From: Acanthochlamys bracteata | Lineage: Eukaryota; Streptophyta; Magnoliopsida; Pandanales; Velloziaceae | DNA: 64,000 nucleotides | Assembly: GCA_019914995.1 (NCBI GenBank) | Contig: CM034127.1 | Span: 7,440,001 to 7,504,000, forward strand | Direction of reading: 5' to 3' | In this document: positions 60,101 to 64,000 of the stretch, piece by piece | Layout: every line of letters begins with the position of its first letter | Position numbering within the stretch: position 1 is the stretch's first letter | Translations under genes and position numbers: made by a program | The notes under the pieces: generated by a model | What the model was told of the DNA's origin: nothing | The model's input: the letters and a program-made list of their open reading frames with translations, nothing else | Database searches by the model: none

Positions 60101-63100
60101 CAGTAATACTATATGCAAACACACCTGGAGTCTTTCCAAAACGATTTATTGTCCAGCTTAGGAACAACAAGGGTAGCTTTCAAAATGCGAGCTACTACGA
60201 CCGCATCTGTTATCTGAAAATTACAGAAGTAAATTTCTTATATCAGCATTTTGCAAAAGTGATCAACTCACCAAAAAATATATATATATATATATATTTA
60301 AAAAGAAAATAGCATTGTTGGGCCTCCAAGTTAGACTAGCCCAGATTAGTAGCATGAAGAGCTAGGTAGGCCTAAGTGAAAGGTAGGCTAATTTGATAGG
60401 CTAGATTTGAAATAGTAGCGTAGAGGTTTGTGATGGTGTCCACATAAAAAAAGACTAGTTAACTTGAACGTGGACCAACAACTCATCTTAAACTGGTCCA
60501 AGTTGGACCCTAATTTTGTGGGCGTAACAAACCACGTTCCTTAATAGTTCCACAGAGATTGGATACTGGAATTGCATGTGCTTATTATGTATGGGAGATG
60601 CTAAGCACTAAGTAGTTGGTCAATCATTTTATTTTGGGGATCTGATCCTATAAGCATGAAGCAAATCGAGCTCTCCTTTGAGCAATAACAAGCAACACAT
60701 AGAAGCACCTCAAACAGATCTCATTTTTGAAGCTAACAATTTTGAACTTCTTTTCGTACGAATTTCTGTAGATTTTTTTTTTTTTGTGGTATTTTGTTAT
60801 GACTTAATTTCTTTCTCTGTTGTTGTCTAGGAAAGTGCTTTCCCTAAAGCACTGTCTTCGGTTGTTATATGTCGGCACCTTACTACTTCAAAGTAAGGGT
60901 TTCGTAAAGCTCCGTATGTCTTTTTAGTTACTAACTTTGTGACCAGGAAGCACCCAATGTGCAATTGTGTCAAAACACACACTTGCTGTTTCATGTTGTG
61001 TTTATGTATGGCTCCAAGTAGGAAAACTTATTCTTGGGAAAATTTCAAGATCTTTGTCAATAATGTCCACATTTCTGCTCTTTGCAACTCTAAATTTATA
61101 GAGGAAAATATTAAAACCACATTAAAAAAGAAAACCAAAGCGGAATTGCATATATATATATTAGTAGGCAATCTTTCAGTGAGCTCATTGCTATACCAGT
61201 TCTACAAATCAATTTAAACTGAATACTCATGAAACAACCTAAACGTTTTTACGGATTTCCCATATGTAAAGTCATTAAAAACACTTCTGCAGATCATTAA
61301 TCTGAAAGTCACAAATATTACAGGCAAATTAGAGACTTTTGACAGATGACAAGTAGAGGACTCAGATCATGAGTTCCAAAAGCATAGAAACAAATGGGAG
61401 TACCCGCAAAAGGTTTTGACATACAAAATATGATAAAATCCAAAGACCCATTTGTACTCCGTAAACTTTTGCTAATTTACTAACATAACAATCCCCTTTA
61501 AGCAATCACTGCGTCATATATTATCTTTTAGCATATGACATCAAGAAAGATGTGTGTGTTTCTTTTTTAAATTAAATGAAAAAAGTGAAAATTTGACTCA
61601 GTTGAAGTGATATTGTTCAAGCAGTTCTCACCCCTGTTCTTTGCTGATTCAACCCTCCACTGGTTGCAATCGTCAAATACCTATGTTCCCGAGTAAGTTC
61701 TTCCACTTCTGAATAGGAATAAAAGTGCAATCAAATGAATAAAGCCAAAAGTGTTAGGGAAAACGAGCTTATAAGCTACAAGCCTATATGTGTGCATTCT
61801 GAACATGAAACTAACGGAATGGTACTTAATGCCACTATGCGAATAAATTAACAAAAAGTTGTCATCTTTTAAAAGCTTTTGGGAAACTACTACCAGTAAG
61901 AATAATCCAAATTGAAAAATAGTAGCAGCAAGCTACCTTTGTATTTGCTGCTGGCCTTGCTGCAGCCTTGGAAGTTATTCGCCAGTTTTGATGCCCACAA
62001 ATCATCCAATCTGTTGTCTCCTCTGCTCTATTTCAACAAAAGGAGGAAAACTTAAAGAACAAAGAATTTTATCTGGTAAATAAATAAAAGACTAACATCA
62101 GAAGAACAAGCAATCAACTATTATTTACAGCTTTAGCTCAACCAAAAACAGGGAATAAGACCCACCACCAGATAGCAAAGCATTCACAAATCACTCTTTG
62201 TATTTAAAGCTTTAACTTAGAAACAACCCCAAATATTATCAAATGAATATGACTCCATGAACCAAATGAAAGATGCATAATACCAGAAAACAAGCAACTT
62301 AACAACTCATTTACCAACACAAAGTTTAATTCAAGAAAAATTTAAACAGCACCTGAGGGTTGAGACCAGGTAACAATCTGTAAACATCAACTATTAGCCT
62401 AACTTAAACATAAACAGATTAACTACATCGACCATACCCAAAACCAAAAAAACAACAGAAGCTGCCCGTCAACCTATAGATCGTAATACAAGCATTAGCT
62501 AACAGAAAAGCAACATGAATAATCAAAAACCATAGATTAACTCAACAGACCTAACAGTAAAAGAGAAAGCAACAGTTGAATTCACCACCCAAATCTTTTT
62601 TAGTTCACCAAATCAATATCGACCCTCAAAACGCTGTTCACCAACTCATCTTCCCTTTCCCTAACCCAAACAACCAACAAACACAACTACCAGACAAACA
62701 AAAAATCCACCCAGAAAAAATCAAACATACAGAAATTTAAATATAAATAAAACTCACCGGAACCCGGAAACTGTCCGTGACCAGCGCTGCATTCCTCTGC
62801 CGTTCCACCATCGTGTTCCTCTATACACATTACACAAACCATCACCACACTCAGTACACATGTAAAATTCAAATAAATATCAATGCTGATATTTTCGCAC
62901 ATACAGAAACACATAAAGGACACATTACGCTTATGGGTTAGAAAAAGAACGAGAGAATCAGAGCATTTGGGCGACGATAAACTACAAACTTCATAAAAAA
63001 AGCATCATTATTGATACGTAGATGTATAGGAACTAAAAGAGGAGACATTTTGATAATAGGGTTAAAAAAAGAAATCGAGAATTAGATCATTTTGGCGGCG

Positions 63101-63425
63101 ACGGATTGTAAAGTCCGACAAATAAACATCATCACTGGTATCTAGACATATCGACAACACTAAAAGAGGGGAAAGTTTTTGATTGATGGTTTAAAGAAAG
63201 AAAACTGACAATGAGAGCGTGTGGGCGAAGAGAGATTGTTCCTGGCGGTGCTTGTTCCGGCACTGCCGGAGCGAAGATGGAAAGCAAAGCGAGTGTTGCC
63301 ACAACAAGCAACACGGCCCCTGAAATCACTCTTTGTCCCTGCACAGTCACTGGTATCATGCAGCGTTCATGGTGGTGATGATGATGATGATGATAATAGC
63401 GCCGTGAAATCTTCTGCAAACCCAT
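57173..63425 (-). CDS. O-fucosyltransferase family protein (plant OFUT)
   Basis: Type II membrane glycosyltransferase of the plant GDP-fucose O-fucosyltransferase family, expected in the Golgi; substrates of most members are unknown. Ten exons, minus strand: 63210-63425, 62758-62820, 61937-62027, 61632-61708, 60125-60213, 59838-60024, 58816-58997, 58109-58211, 57680-58011, 57173-57596; 1764 nt for 587 residues. Seen: a cytosolic tail with eight consecutive His (12-19), then membrane anchor ISGAVLLVVATLALLSIF (about 34-51). DDLWASKLANNFQGCS follows, then GGLNQQRTGITDAVVVARIL (from 141, the nucleotide-binding family signature), SFWKDSSEF, and FIALHLRFEPDMLAFSGCYY (about 296-315). Next come GKCPLTPEEVGLMLRALGF, VASGEIYGGEE, RMAALDFIVCDGSDVFVTNN and FGHKRSIRPNAKKL. 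The C-terminus is acidic. The donor after HALI uses GTCAGT, chosen because it keeps frame with RNTMVERQRN. Confidence 0.95.
60275..60298. repeat. TA microsatellite in an OFUT intron
   Basis: A run of alternating AT of about 22 bases within the 1.4 kb intron between the GGLNQQRTG exon and the next. The rest of that intron (60214-61631) is non-coding and AT-rich. Confidence 0.7.
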
Positions 63426-64000
63426 TGACAATCTCAATGAAATAGCATGCAGTAGTCTGTTTCTTTTAATTCTTTCTTCGAGAGATGGACAGAGAAACGA
63501 GAAACAACAGAAGCAAAAGAATAAGCAGAGACAATAATGACTAATGTGATTGTTTGTTTGAAATATAAAGAAGAAGAATAGAATTTATTATCTGGAGGGA
63601 GGAGTAATGGAGTGGGGATCGAAGAAGAGAAGCGGGGAAGAGTTCTTGGAGTTGGTGTTGTTGTATAATATAATTTATGTTTTGAATAATTGATGAATAT
63701 CTGAGTGAGTTGTAGACGGAGTTTTGTTTGGACTAACAATCAAACTCTTCCTTCGTTGTTTTTGTTGTTTAGGTTCTTTCTTGATTATATATTCTGAGGA
63801 GAGAGTTGGTGAACGAGAGAGAGAGAGAGAGAGGGAGAGCTCAACGACGAGAGCAAAAGATCCAACAACAAAAACAACTCAGAATCAGAGTGAGTGAACA
63901 GGGACTTGTTTTTGCTACAAAAAATTGTGAAAATATTATATTTGTTGTTTTATTACTTGTTAGTTCCGTTTCTTACTCCGAGTGCGACTCACGTTTTAAT
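63426..64000 (-). promoter_or_regulatory. Leader and presumed promoter of the OFUT gene
   Basis: On the minus strand the sequence before the ATG at 63425 includes a CT repeat (complement of the GA run at about 63813-63834). A TATA-like AATATATAATC, the complement of 63785-63795, would give a leader of some 330 bases. No upstream coding exon seen. Confidence 0.4.

Noticed and set aside
63221..63445. + strand frame with a poly-Asp run
   Set aside because: Antisense of OFUT exon 1; the Asp run is the complement of the His codons.
63434..63739. Minus-strand 101-codon frame upstream of OFUT
   Set aside because: It starts from TTG, not ATG, lies in the presumed leader and promoter, and has no domain.
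1..64000. CRISPR arrays, bacterial operons, phage genes, tRNA or rRNA genes
   Set aside because: Nothing with the needed spacing or structure was seen; tandem repeats present are minisatellites or LTRs. A tRNA scan could not be run by eye with confidence.

Overview
The window is nuclear DNA from a flowering plant, most likely a eudicot. The evidence is spliced plant-type genes with GT..AG introns, AT-rich intergenic DNA, plant Ty3, PIF/Harbinger and TRIM elements, MITEs, and several plant gene families (MLO, VHA-e, LysM-GPI receptor, strictosidine synthase-like, plant O-fucosyltransferase). I cannot name the species from sequence alone.

Layout. (1) 1-17.0 kb, + strand: an MLO-family gene that is now a pseudogene with frameshifts and in-frame stops. 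One of its introns holds a Ty3-type LTR retrotransposon (2005-13662). That element carries a PIF/Harbinger DNA transposon inside its 5' LTR (2108-7529) and an antisense TRIM inside pol (9698-10506). (2) 17.66-23.79 kb, - strand: an intact three-exon gene for V-ATPase subunit e. Its 5 kb second intron contains a decayed LINE. (3) 24.1-37 kb: gene-poor DNA. It holds a long-inverted-repeat (MULE-like) element with a hAT-type MITE nested inside, two more MITEs of that family, a fragment of a CCCH/WD40 gene and a possible solo LTR. (4) 39.4-41.2 kb, + strand: a two-exon gene for a 224-residue basic protein I do not recognise. (5) 41.3-45.4 kb: MITE-rich AT DNA. (6) 45.4-47.5 kb, - strand: a strictosidine synthase-like gene of four exons. 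(7) 47.6-52.4 kb: more MITEs. (8) 52.4-55.5 kb, - strand: a LysM-domain GPI-anchored protein of the LYM/CEBiP type, five exons. (9) 57.2-63.4 kb, - strand: an O-fucosyltransferase family gene of ten exons with its promoter at the right edge.

The intact genes do not form a pathway; this is an ordinary plant gene neighbourhood. The informative part is the transposon stratigraphy. The order MLO, then Ty3, then Harbinger and TRIM can be read from target-site duplications and from comparing the two LTRs. Reading frames were checked exon by exon: the four multi-exon CDS models sum to whole codons (213, 1143, 1104 and 1764 nt), and so does the two-exon gene (675 nt).
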